Positions 14,436-20,534 of a stretch of DNA of 20,534 nt are shown here, one piece after another; within the stretch, counting starts at the first letter, position 1; each line of letters begins with the position of its first letter. The DNA comes from Bacillus sp. AFS037270 (lineage in GTDB: Bacteria; Bacillota; Bacilli; Bacillales_B; DSM-18226). The position numbers and the translations under genes are program-made. The notes under the pieces are model-generated. The model saw only the letters and a program-made list of their open reading frames with translations, made no database searches and had not been told where the DNA came from. The stretch is taken from contig NZ_NUNF01000028.1 in assembly GCF_002585305.1 (NCBI RefSeq), forward strand, positions 50,274 through 70,807. The letters are read 5' to 3'.

Positions 14436-16361
14436 ATGTCTGATTTAATGATGGATGAACGAGTTGTTCAAATAATGGAGATTGTAAGGAAGAAAACTTA
14501 CTGCTCTTTGGAGTATCTCGCAGAAGCATTGGGGGTAAGCACTAGAACCGTTCGAAATTATAGTAAACAGTTAAACAGCGACTTGGAAGGCATTGCATCA
14601 TTAGTAAACGAAAAGGGAAAAGGCTATCATCTAATCATTGAGAATGAGCAGTTATTTGAGAACTTGTTGGAAAAAATCCATTCAGAGAAAAATCAGCAGG
14701 ATTCACCACAAAGCCGGATTGCTTTTATTATTGACCAACTAGTAAACAGTGACGAAATTAATACTCTCGATGAAATGGCTTATCGTATGAACATTGGCAG
14801 GACAACACTCATAAATGAGTTGAAGAAAGCCGCGGTAGCATTAGAAGCCTATCATCTCTCGATTCTTGGTAAACAAAACAGCGGCATGTTTTTAAGTGGG
14901 GATGAACTTAACCTGCGTTTCTTTATCCTGGATAACCTCTATGATTATTTATATAGCGGGTATCCTCTGGATGAAGATATAAAAGATGAGGTTATTCGGA
15001 TTGCGAATCAGTTTGATTTGGAATCAACCACGCAAAATCGGCTTATCCGTTTTGTCATCATTATGCTGGACCGTTTGTTAAAGGACCATCCACTTCCAGA
15101 GATAAATGAGAAACATCATAAACTAATTGATACAAAAGACTATCGGCTTGCGTTAGAAATAGCTGCCGCAATCGAAAGGCATTTACCTATAAAGATTCCG
15201 CAACCGGAAATTTTGTTCATTACGTTACCGATTGCAGGACGAAGAACACCGACGAACAATCGGACAATGGCCGATGTAACCGTTACGGAAGATGTGAAAA
15301 ATCTTTTGGAGAAGATCATGGAAGCAGTGGGTTTTGAGAATGGGATATTTCTTGAAAATAAAGACTTCTTTGAAGACCTGCAATACCATTTAACTTTTAT
15401 GTTAAATCGTTTGATGTTTGGTATGAGGATTACCAACCCGCTCCTTATTGACGTAAAGGAGAAATACCCGGTTGCTTACAAAATGGCAGAAATGGCTGGA
15501 AAAGTGATTGAGAGAGAGTATGGTCTAAAGGTTTCAGAGGATGAACTTGGCTACATTGCCTTTTATTTTGGAGTATTTATCGCTCAAAATGAAGTGAAGG
15601 TGAAGCGCTTGCGGCAGGTTGCCGTTATTTGTGGAACCGGCCGGGGAACAGCTAAATTGGTTGCCATTCAACTTCAGCGAGTTTTGAATCAGAACACGCA
15701 GATTGACTTGTTTTCGGAATCAGAGGTAACAAAAGAGCAGTTAGCCGATTATGATATGGTTTTTTCAACCGTCCAGCTTACATTTGAAACGGATGCTCCA
15801 TTAATATCAATCAATGAAATTTTTGATGAAAAAAGTATTTCACAGCAAATTGAAAGAGTGACCTATTTACAGAAATTTAAGTTAAAAGATACAGGAAACA
15901 ATCATTCCATCGTCAAGATGTTAACCAATGAAGATAAATTTTTTGTTTTAGACAGCCAGAAGGGTTACCGAGAAAATGTAAAGTTGATGATTGAAGATTT
16001 AGTTATGAAAGGCTATCTCGATGAGGGGTTTAAAGAACGGCTTAAGGTTCGGGCAGAAAAAGGATCGATGGTATTTGATCGGTACATAGCCTTGCCCCAT
16101 ACCGTAAACCATAATTCTAATAAAATTGAGCTTGCATTGGGTGTATTTCCTGAGATGGTAATGGCCGATGGAAAAGAAATCAAATTGATCTTCTTGTTAG
16201 GAATACCCGAACAGACTGATTATGATGCTAGTCTCTTAGTGAAAATTTACGATGAAATAATACGGATTGCGGGTAATCAACAGCTTGTCAACCAATTATC
16301 CGAGACTACCAGCTATGAAGAATTATCACAATTTCTCGAAAAAGCAAGCAGGACCTCCTGA
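14436..16361 (+). CDS. gutR: PRD-containing transcriptional regulator of the sorbitol operon (MtlR/LicR type)
   Basis: A 641-residue multidomain regulator controlled by PTS phosphorylation. In order: an N-terminal HTH (SLEYLAEALGVSTRTVRNY), a second Mga-type HTH (about 85-130), PRD1 (about 170-270), PRD2 (about 285-385), an EIIB-like domain with Cys399 in VICGTGRGTA, and a C-terminal EIIA (fructose/mannitol type) domain with His555 in IALPHTV. The predicted role is sensing sorbitol uptake and activating the operon. In PRD2 the first histidine is present (LQYHLTFMLNRL), but the usual second histidine is Tyr (YIAFYFG), and PRD1 seems to lack both (LPIAGRR; LIRFVIIML). ATG 14436 follows AAGGAGGTGG (14418-14427) well; GTG 14424 is in frame but lies inside that site. 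The symbol follows the lactobacillus gutR, not the unrelated B. subtilis GutR. Confidence 0.88.
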   Translation: MSDLMMDERVVQIMEIVRKKTYCSLEYLAEALGVSTRTVRNYSKQLNSDLEGIASLVNEKGKGYHLIIENEQLFENLLEKIHSEKNQQDSPQSRIAFIIDQLVNSDEINTLDEMAYRMNIGRTTLINELKKAAVALEAYHLSILGKQNSGMFLSGDELNLRFFILDNLYDYLYSGYPLDEDIKDEVIRIANQFDLESTTQNRLIRFVIIMLDRLLKDHPLPEINEKHHKLIDTKDYRLALEIAAAIERHLPIKIPQPEILFITLPIAGRRTPTNNRTMADVTVTEDVKNLLEKIMEAVGFENGIFLENKDFFEDLQYHLTFMLNRLMFGMRITNPLLIDVKEKYPVAYKMAEMAGKVIEREYGLKVSEDELGYIAFYFGVFIAQNEVKVKRLRQVAVICGTGRGTAKLVAIQLQRVLNQNTQIDLFSESEVTKEQLADYDMVFSTVQLTFETDAPLISINEIFDEKSISQQIERVTYLQKFKLKDTGNNHSIVKMLTNEDKFFVLDSQKGYRENVKLMIEDLVMKGYLDEGFKERLKVRAEKGSMVFDRYIALPHTVNHNSNKIELALGVFPEMVMADGKEIKLIFLLGIPEQTDYDASLLVKIYDEIIRIAGNQQLVNQLSETTSYEELSQFLEKASRTS

Positions 16362-16385
16362 ATTATTTTGTAAGGACGTGAAACA

Positions 16386-16835
16386 ATGCAAATTTTTATC
16401 ATCATGATTTTTATGGCGGGTGCATTTATTTTTCAAATGGCATTAGGGTATCTGCAAATAAAGCATTTTTCGAAAGCGTATGCAGAGCTGAGAAGAATCG
16501 GAAAAGTAGCCATTGGCAAGAAGCCTGGAAAGATTCGCTCCGGAACCATTGTCATGTTTGCTGTTACGAATAGCGGTAAAATCCTGAAAGCAAAGAAGAT
16601 TCAGGGGGTTACGGTCATGGCGAAAGTGAAAGATATGCCAGGCTTTGAGGACAAAAATATTAATACACTAGAAGAAAAAAATCTGACACAATGCAATAAA
16701 CTGCTAAAATTGGCTATTTTAGACGCGGTCCATAATTATAAGGTGATTATGAGCGGGGGCGAAATTCCTGAAAAGAATAGTCTCTTTAAAAGAATGATGC
16801 TGCAAGCAGAACGTGTGGCTGCTGTAAAAAAATAA
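16386..16835 (+). CDS. gutM: GutM-family glucitol operon activator
   Basis: A 149-residue protein with one N-terminal hydrophobic helix (residues ~3-24, ending GYLQIKHFSKAY) followed by a basic, soluble part. The segment KVAIGKKPGKIRSGTIVMFAV is typical of the GutM family. In E. coli GutM is an accessory activator of the glucitol operon, and lactobacillus sorbitol operons have gutM in the same place. How a membrane-anchored protein activates transcription is not settled. The start follows AAGGACG by about 8 bases, and the spacing to the neighbours (24 and 16 bases) fits one transcript. Confidence 0.9.
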   Translation: MQIFIIMIFMAGAFIFQMALGYLQIKHFSKAYAELRRIGKVAIGKKPGKIRSGTIVMFAVTNSGKILKAKKIQGVTVMAKVKDMPGFEDKNINTLEEKNLTQCNKLLKLAILDAVHNYKVIMSGGEIPEKNSLFKRMMLQAERVAAVKK

Positions 16836-16851
16836 GAAAAGGTGATTGTTA

Positions 16852-17403
16852 ATGGATTATATCGTTGTATTTGCCGAAGGCTTTATGAAATTATTCCAAA
16901 CAGGTGCAGACACGTTTATCTCATGGATGAAAGGAATCGTACCAGTTGTTTTATTATTAATGGTGGCGATGAATACGTTGATTCAGTTGATTGGAGAAAA
17001 ACGGATTAACAAGCTTGCGATGGCTTCAAGCAAGAACCCACTATTAAGATATTTAGTGCTCCCATTTATTGGGTCGTTCATGTTAGGGAATCCAATGGCG
17101 TTATCACTAGGACGCTTTTTACCAGAAAAATATAAACCAAGCTATTATGCTTCTGGTTCTTATTTCTGTCATACAAGCAATGGATTATTCCCACATATCA
17201 ATCCAGGTGAATTATTTATTTTCCTCGGGATCGCCGCTGGGATTGAAAAGCTCGGATTTAGTACTGCAGAATTGGCTGTCCGATACTTGCTAGTCGGATT
17301 AGTGATGAACTTCTTTGCGGGCTGGATTACCGACTTTACAACAAAATTGGTTGAAAAACAACAAGGTATTAAATTGAAAACAGAAGTGAAGTTACATCAC
17401 TAG
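16852..17403 (+). CDS. srlA: PTS glucitol/sorbitol transporter EIIC subunit
   Basis: A 183-residue membrane subunit forming part of the sorbitol channel. Family signatures are clear: FMLGNPMALSLGRFLPEKYK and SYFCHTSNGLFPHINPGELF, the latter unusually rich in His and Pro and specific to glucitol EIIC. About four hydrophobic helices are visible. ATG 16852 is chosen because AAAAGGTGAT (16837-16846) is properly spaced; the in-frame TTG at 16846 is inside that site. It works with the EIIBC protein encoded next. Confidence 0.94.
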   Translation: MDYIVVFAEGFMKLFQTGADTFISWMKGIVPVVLLLMVAMNTLIQLIGEKRINKLAMASSKNPLLRYLVLPFIGSFMLGNPMALSLGRFLPEKYKPSYYASGSYFCHTSNGLFPHINPGELFIFLGIAAGIEKLGFSTAELAVRYLLVGLVMNFFAGWITDFTTKLVEKQQGIKLKTEVKLHH

Positions 17404-17422
17404 GATGTAGGGAGGGTTCAAG

Positions 17423-18436
17423 ATGACTGAGTATCGTTCAATTAAAATTGTAAAAGGAAGCGGTGGGTTTGGAGGTCCGTTGACGATTACTCCAACTGCG
17501 GCTAAAAATAAAATCGTATATATAACAGGCGGAGGCGCTAAGCCAGCTATTGTAGATAAGATTGTGGAACTAACGGGCACTGAGGCGGTAAATGGCTTCC
17601 AAACATCGGTTCCGGATGATCAGATTGCACTGGCGATCATTGATTGCGGGGGTACCTTACGCTGTGGAATCTATCCGCAAAAAGGTATTCCAACTGTTAA
17701 TATTATGCCAACAGGTAAAAGTGGTCCATTAGCTAAATTTATTACGGAAGATATTTATGTTTCTGCAGTTGATGTTGATCAGATCCAACTAGTTGATGGG
17801 GCTGAAGTACAAGTAGCTGCTGCAGCAGAAAAATTACCTGATCCAGAAAGAGAATATAAATATAGTACTAATCAAAAGATCTCCCAAACGTTGGCAGCTA
17901 AAAAGAATAAAAGCATCATAACTAAATTTGGACTTGGTGCTGGTAAGGTTATTAATACTTTTTATCAAGCAGGTCGTGATGCAGTCCAAACCATGATCAA
18001 TACGATTATTCCGTTTATGGCCTTTGTATCCTTACTAATTGGAATCATCCAAGGCTCTGGAATTGGTAATTTATTTGCGAAGATGATGTCACCGCTCGCA
18101 GGTAATATCTGGGGACTAGTTTTAATAGGCTTTATCTGTTCTTTACCATTTCTATCCCCATTACTTGGCCCAGGTGCTGTTATCGGCCAGGTTATTGGTA
18201 CACTGATTGGAGTTGAAATTGGGAAGGGTAATATCTCACCAAACCTAGCGCTGCCAGCATTATTTGCAATCAATACCCAAAGTGCATGTGATTTCATTCC
18301 TGTCGGTTTAGGGCTTGCTGAGGCTGAGTCTGAAACAGTTGAAGTGGGAGTACCTTCTGTTCTCTACTCGCGGTTCTTAATAGGGGTGCCAAGGGTCCTT
18401 GTCGCTTGGCTGGCTAGCTTTGGATTATACGAGTAA
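17423..18436 (+). CDS. srlE: PTS glucitol/sorbitol transporter EIIBC subunit
   Basis: A 337-residue protein. The N-terminal EIIB part (about 1-165) takes phosphate from EIIA; the conserved motif [12 protein letters not shown] holds Cys75, the expected phospho-site, and Cys81. The C-terminal part (about 180-337) is membrane-embedded, with several helices and the conserved [19 protein letters not shown] and [19 protein letters not shown] stretches. It transports sorbitol and phosphorylates it to sorbitol-6-phosphate. ATG 17423 follows GGGAGGG by about 7 bases. The end looks complete, but an unusually long gap of about 130 bases separates it from the EIIA gene. Confidence 0.94.
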   Translation: MTEYRSIKIVKGSGGFGGPLTITPTAAKNKIVYITGGGAKPAIVDKIVELTGTEAVNGFQTSVPDDQIALAIIDCGGTLRCGIYPQKGIPTVNIMPTGKSGPLAKFITEDIYVSAVDVDQIQLVDGAEVQVAAAAEKLPDPEREYKYSTNQKISQTLAAKKNKSIITKFGLGAGKVINTFYQAGRDAVQTMINTIIPFMAFVSLLIGIIQGSGIGNLFAKMMSPLAGNIWGLVLIGFICSLPFLSPLLGPGAVIGQVIGTLIGVEIGKGNISPNLALPALFAINTQSACDFIPVGLGLAEAESETVEVGVPSVLYSRFLIGVPRVLVAWLASFGLYE

Positions 18437-18527
18437 GACATGGAAATTGTGTCGATTATTCCTAGGGATTAGTTACGGAAGAAAATAGCTTTTTATTTAT
18501 ACTAACTTAGAAAAATGTATTGGAGGT

Positions 18528-18569
18528 ATGGGGCACGGCAACGCAGTTGTCAATGCCATGAGAATATGA
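18528..18569 (+). CDS. possible 13-codon leader reading frame coupled to srlB
   Basis: An ATG at 18528 opens a frame encoding MGHGNAVVNAMRI, ending in TGA at 18567-18569. That stop overlaps the srlB ATG (18566-18568) in the ATGA pattern used by translationally coupled genes. The ribosome binding site TTGGAGG (18520-18526) is only one base from this ATG, which argues against efficient initiation. A second ATG in the same frame is at 18558. srlB itself has no good site of its own. Speculative. Confidence 0.25.
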   Translation: MGHGNAVVNAMRI

Positions 18570-18931
18570 AAACAATTTATGAGAATCAAGTAAGAAGTAT
18601 CGGTGCAATGGCGAATTCGTTTTTAGAGGAAAAAATGCTAATCTTATTTGGCGATGCAGCTCCGCAGGATTTAAAAGATTTTTGCTATAATATCGAAGTT
18701 GTGAATGTTGACGAGGATATTCAAGCTGGGCAAACCCTTTATATCAATAATGAAAAGTTTAAAATTACCTCAGTAGGAGATGTAGTTCAACGAAACCTTA
18801 CTACATTGGGACATATTACATTAAGGTTTGACGGATCAGCCACACCGGAATTACCGGGGACTCTATATTTAGAAGATAAAGAGGTTCCATCTATAGAGGT
18901 GGGTTCTGAACTAAAGATTGTAAGTGAATAG
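18566..18931 (+). CDS. srlB: PTS glucitol/sorbitol transporter EIIA subunit
   Basis: A 121-residue cytosolic phosphocarrier passing phosphate from HPr to the EIIB domain of SrlE. The family core is NLTTLGHITLRFDG near the middle and PGTLYLEDKE toward the end. His83 is the only histidine in the protein, so it must be the phospho-acceptor if the enzyme works in the usual way. I start at ATG 18566, which gives MKTIYENQVRSIG, like the N-terminus of E. coli SrlB. The frame is open to an ATG at 18515, but those 17 extra residues look non-coding in character. No strong ribosome binding site lies just before 18566, so expression may depend on coupling to an upstream frame. Confidence 0.9.
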   Translation: MKTIYENQVRSIGAMANSFLEEKMLILFGDAAPQDLKDFCYNIEVVNVDEDIQAGQTLYINNEKFKITSVGDVVQRNLTTLGHITLRFDGSATPELPGTLYLEDKEVPSIEVGSELKIVSE

Positions 18932-18973
18932 CCTAGAGGCTAACAGTCTATAAATAAACCAATTATTAGTCCG

Positions 18974-19000
18974 AGGCTTAATCTGCTATAGATTAAGCCT
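18974..19000 (+). terminator. hairpin between srlB and the aldolase gene, partial terminator or attenuator
   Basis: AGGCTTAATC (18974-18983) and GATTAAGCCT (18991-19000) form a perfect 10-base-pair stem with a 7-base loop. TTGGCTTTATGG follows, a poor T-run, so read-through is likely. It may lower expression of the downstream gene relative to the PTS genes or stabilise the upstream mRNA. Confidence 0.6.
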
Positions 19001-19024
19001 TTGGCTTTATGGAGGTATATGTAA

Positions 19025-19702
19025 ATGAAATTGTATATTGATTCGGCTGATCTAAAACAAATTGCCTATCTACAAGAGTACTATCCGATTTCTGGTGTTA
19101 CAACGAATCCATCCATTATAGTGAAAGAAAATCGCCCTTATTTAGATCTCTTAAAGGATATTCGAGAAGTTATTGGGGAGGACAAGGAACTATTTGTTCA
19201 GGTAGTTGGGGAAAAAGCGGAAGAGATGGTTGAAGAAGCAAAGTTTATTAGCCGTCAACTTTCAGGAGCGGTCGTTGTAAAGGTCCCGGTGACGGAAGAA
19301 GGCATTAAAGCCATTAAACGATTGACAGCAGAAAACATTCCAACATTGGCCACGACCATTTATACCCCTTTTCAAGCTCTGATTGCAGCGATGGCAGGAG
19401 CAAAATATGTGGCTCCTTATGTGAACCGGATCGATAATTTAACAGGCAGTGGTGTCAAAGTTGTCTCGGAAATCGCGGCCCTATTTGCTGCCTATCAATT
19501 ACCAACTCAAATCCTAGCGGCCAGCTTTAAAAATGTTCAGCAAGTCCATGATGTTTGCCTTTCAGGCGCGGAAGGTGTCACGGTGGGGACGGACCTTATC
19601 AAGAAATTTATCGACTTCCCTGCTACCACTCAAGATGTAGACGCATTTAAACAAGAGTGGCAAAACATGTACGGTGTGGAAAATGTTTTATTAAACTCTT
19701 AA
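19025..19702 (+). CDS. fructose-6-phosphate aldolase-like, transaldolase family (short TalC/FSA type)
   Basis: A 225-residue class I aldolase of the short transaldolase subfamily. Asp6 (YIDSADL), the VTTNPS motif (25-30) and Schiff-base Lys86 in VVVKVPVT are present. Two residues that separate fructose-6-phosphate aldolase from transaldolase point to the former: Gln59 in FVQVVG (transaldolases have Glu) and Tyr132 in APYVNRID (transaldolases have Phe). The reaction would then be fructose-6-phosphate to dihydroxyacetone plus glyceraldehyde-3-phosphate. This suits a gene at the end of a sorbitol operon that makes fructose-6-phosphate. A strong GGAGG (19011-19015) precedes the ATG. Transaldolase activity remains possible. 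Confidence 0.85.
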   Translation: MKLYIDSADLKQIAYLQEYYPISGVTTNPSIIVKENRPYLDLLKDIREVIGEDKELFVQVVGEKAEEMVEEAKFISRQLSGAVVVKVPVTEEGIKAIKRLTAENIPTLATTIYTPFQALIAAMAGAKYVAPYVNRIDNLTGSGVKVVSEIAALFAAYQLPTQILAASFKNVQQVHDVCLSGAEGVTVGTDLIKKFIDFPATTQDVDAFKQEWQNMYGVENVLLNS

Positions 19703-19726
19703 AATACAGAACCTAGGGAATTATGA

Positions 19727-19790
19727 AAAAGAACCGCCTTTAGCTTCCATAATCATAGTATATTATCTGTTGGAAGTGCGCGGTTCTTTT
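19727..19790 (+). terminator. long-loop bidirectional terminator between convergent genes
   Basis: AAAAGAACCGC (19727-19737) pairs perfectly with GCGGTTCTTTT (19780-19790), and inside it CTTCCA (19744-19749) pairs with TGGAAG (19771-19776). T-rich sequence follows on the + strand. The right half includes the last codons of the - strand gene, which stops at 19753. Confidence 0.7.
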
Positions 19791-20475
19791 GGTTTTCTTT
19801 CATAATGGATATATCCTCGTGAAGGACCTTTAAGACAACCTCTTTTACACCATATACCAAAAGCTGATCACCCTCGTGAAGCTTCGTGTCATACAAATGT
19901 TTACGGATTTTGACATCACCGCGCTGAATAAACAAGACGACCAGCTCCAACTCTTCATGCTCTTTGACCGCTTCATTAATTGTGTGATTGACCAGAGTAG
20001 AGTCCTCATAAATATGAAGATTGAGCAGGACATCTTCATTATTTTTCAAAAAAACATCCCGCACCGGTAAATCCGCCAGTTCAATGTTCTGCTTCATTTC
20101 GCGATTAAAAACATTAGCAAGCCGCCGCCGGACTCTTTCCGTTTTTAACACCACAAAAGCTGTGATTACAGCTCCCGCAGCGATAAAGATTTCCTTTGCG
20201 CGCAAACCCTCTGATAGAAATTGGCTAATCGATGAAATAATCACGGCAAGGGAAAAGGCGCCGAACAAAATAAGAAAGGTGGCCAGCTTACGGCGAATCG
20301 GATGACCCAAAATCAGCTCAGATTCCCAAGTTGTGAAGCCGGTCCCTGTCATCATCGAAATCACCTGAAACCGCGAAACCTCTACCTTCAGCCCGGTTAA
20401 CCGGAATAAAATCACAAATATTTCAATCACAGCAATAATAATCACCATGTAGATGAACAAAAAAAGTAGATTCAT
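19753..20475 (-). CDS. membrane protein with C-terminal TrkA-C (RCK_C) domain
   Basis: A 240-residue protein. Three hydrophobic segments occupy about residues 2-25, 64-86 and 95-110, followed by a basic stretch (KTERVRRRLANVFNREMK) and a soluble domain at about 128-212 with the pattern of TrkA-C/RCK_C ligand-binding domains (LHEGDQLLVYGVKEVVLKV). Such domains regulate K+ or other cation transporters, so an ion-transport or sensing role is likely but unproven. TGTGFTTWES (43-52), between helices 1 and 2, resembles a K+ transporter filter loop, a weak hint. ATG 20475 is chosen for the GAGGTGAT site upstream; an in-frame start at 20502 lies in the repeat-derived leader. Its leader carries a dispersed repeat element. 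Confidence 0.85.
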   Translation of the reverse strand: MNLLFLFIYMVIIIAVIEIFVILFRLTGLKVEVSRFQVISMMTGTGFTTWESELILGHPIRRKLATFLILFGAFSLAVIISSISQFLSEGLRAKEIFIAAGAVITAFVVLKTERVRRRLANVFNREMKQNIELADLPVRDVFLKNNEDVLLNLHIYEDSTLVNHTINEAVKEHEELELVVLFIQRGDVKIRKHLYDTKLHEGDQLLVYGVKEVVLKVLHEDISIMKENQKNRALPTDNIL

Positions 20476-20487
20476 TGCTATCACCTC

Positions 20488-20534
20488 ATAAGAAAAGCGC
20501 AAGGCGCCCGCCTATCGGCGACAAGCACAAGACG
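20488..20534 (-). repeat. dispersed repeat element, second copy, cut by window end
   Basis: Read on the - strand, this begins CGTCTTGTGCTTGTCG and ends TTGCGCTTTTCTTATG. It matches the right end of the element at 11890-12013 closely at both ends, with a divergent middle. Here too the element runs into the ribosome binding site of the following gene. The rest lies beyond the window. Confidence 0.75.

Noticed and set aside
18515..18565. N-terminal extension of SrlB from ATG 18515
   Set aside because: The family N-terminus begins at 18566, and the extra Cys/Arg-rich residues do not look like part of the fold.
1..20534. Insertion sequences, prophage, defence systems, tRNA or rRNA genes
   Set aside because: No transposase, integrase, phage, nuclease or RNA-gene signature was seen on either strand.

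Overview
The window looks like the chromosome of a low-to-mid GC, Gram-positive, endospore-former-type member of the Bacillaceae. Reasons: strong AAGGAGG-type ribosome binding sites, frequent GTG and TTG starts, an 11-subunit-type nuo operon, sigma-B-type promoters, a CcpA-type cre site and small dispersed palindromic repeats of a kind common in Bacillus relatives. The species cannot be named from the sequence alone.

Region 1 (1-9705) is the distal part of a complex I operon: nuoC (5' end cut by the window), D, H, I, J, K, L, M, N, all on the + strand, mostly overlapping or nearly so. nuoD is followed directly by nuoH, so the NADH-oxidising module nuoEFG is missing from the usual place. NuoC carries a long Lys/Ala-rich repetitive N-terminal extension. 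Only two gaps break the operon, nuoH-nuoI and nuoK-nuoL, and both hold repeat sequences. A strong hairpin (9659-9686) ends the region.

Region 2 (9706-11855) looks like a general stress module. A 56-residue CsbD-like protein and a small lipoprotein lie on the - strand; a protein built of five TM-helix modules lies on the + strand. The two sides share an intergenic region carrying two back-to-back sigma-B-like promoters.

Region 3 (11890-13350) holds a dispersed repeat element that runs into the leader of a CNNM/CorC-type membrane protein, whose terminator hairpin contains its own stop codon.

Region 4 (13380-19790) is a sorbitol (glucitol) PTS locus: sorbitol-6-phosphate dehydrogenase, a PRD-type regulator, GutM, EIIC, EIIBC, EIIA, then a short transaldolase-family enzyme whose residues fit fructose-6-phosphate aldolase. 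Sorbitol would enter as sorbitol-6-phosphate, be oxidised to fructose-6-phosphate, and could then be partly split to dihydroxyacetone and glyceraldehyde-3-phosphate. The upstream control region has an inverted repeat, a weak -35, a good -10 and a cre site in an order typical of an activated, catabolite-repressed promoter. This locus reads as more AT-rich than the nuo operon.

Region 5 (19753-20534) is a - strand membrane protein with a TrkA-C (RCK_C) domain, convergent with the sorbitol locus. Its leader contains a second copy of the dispersed repeat seen in region 3, cut by the window edge.
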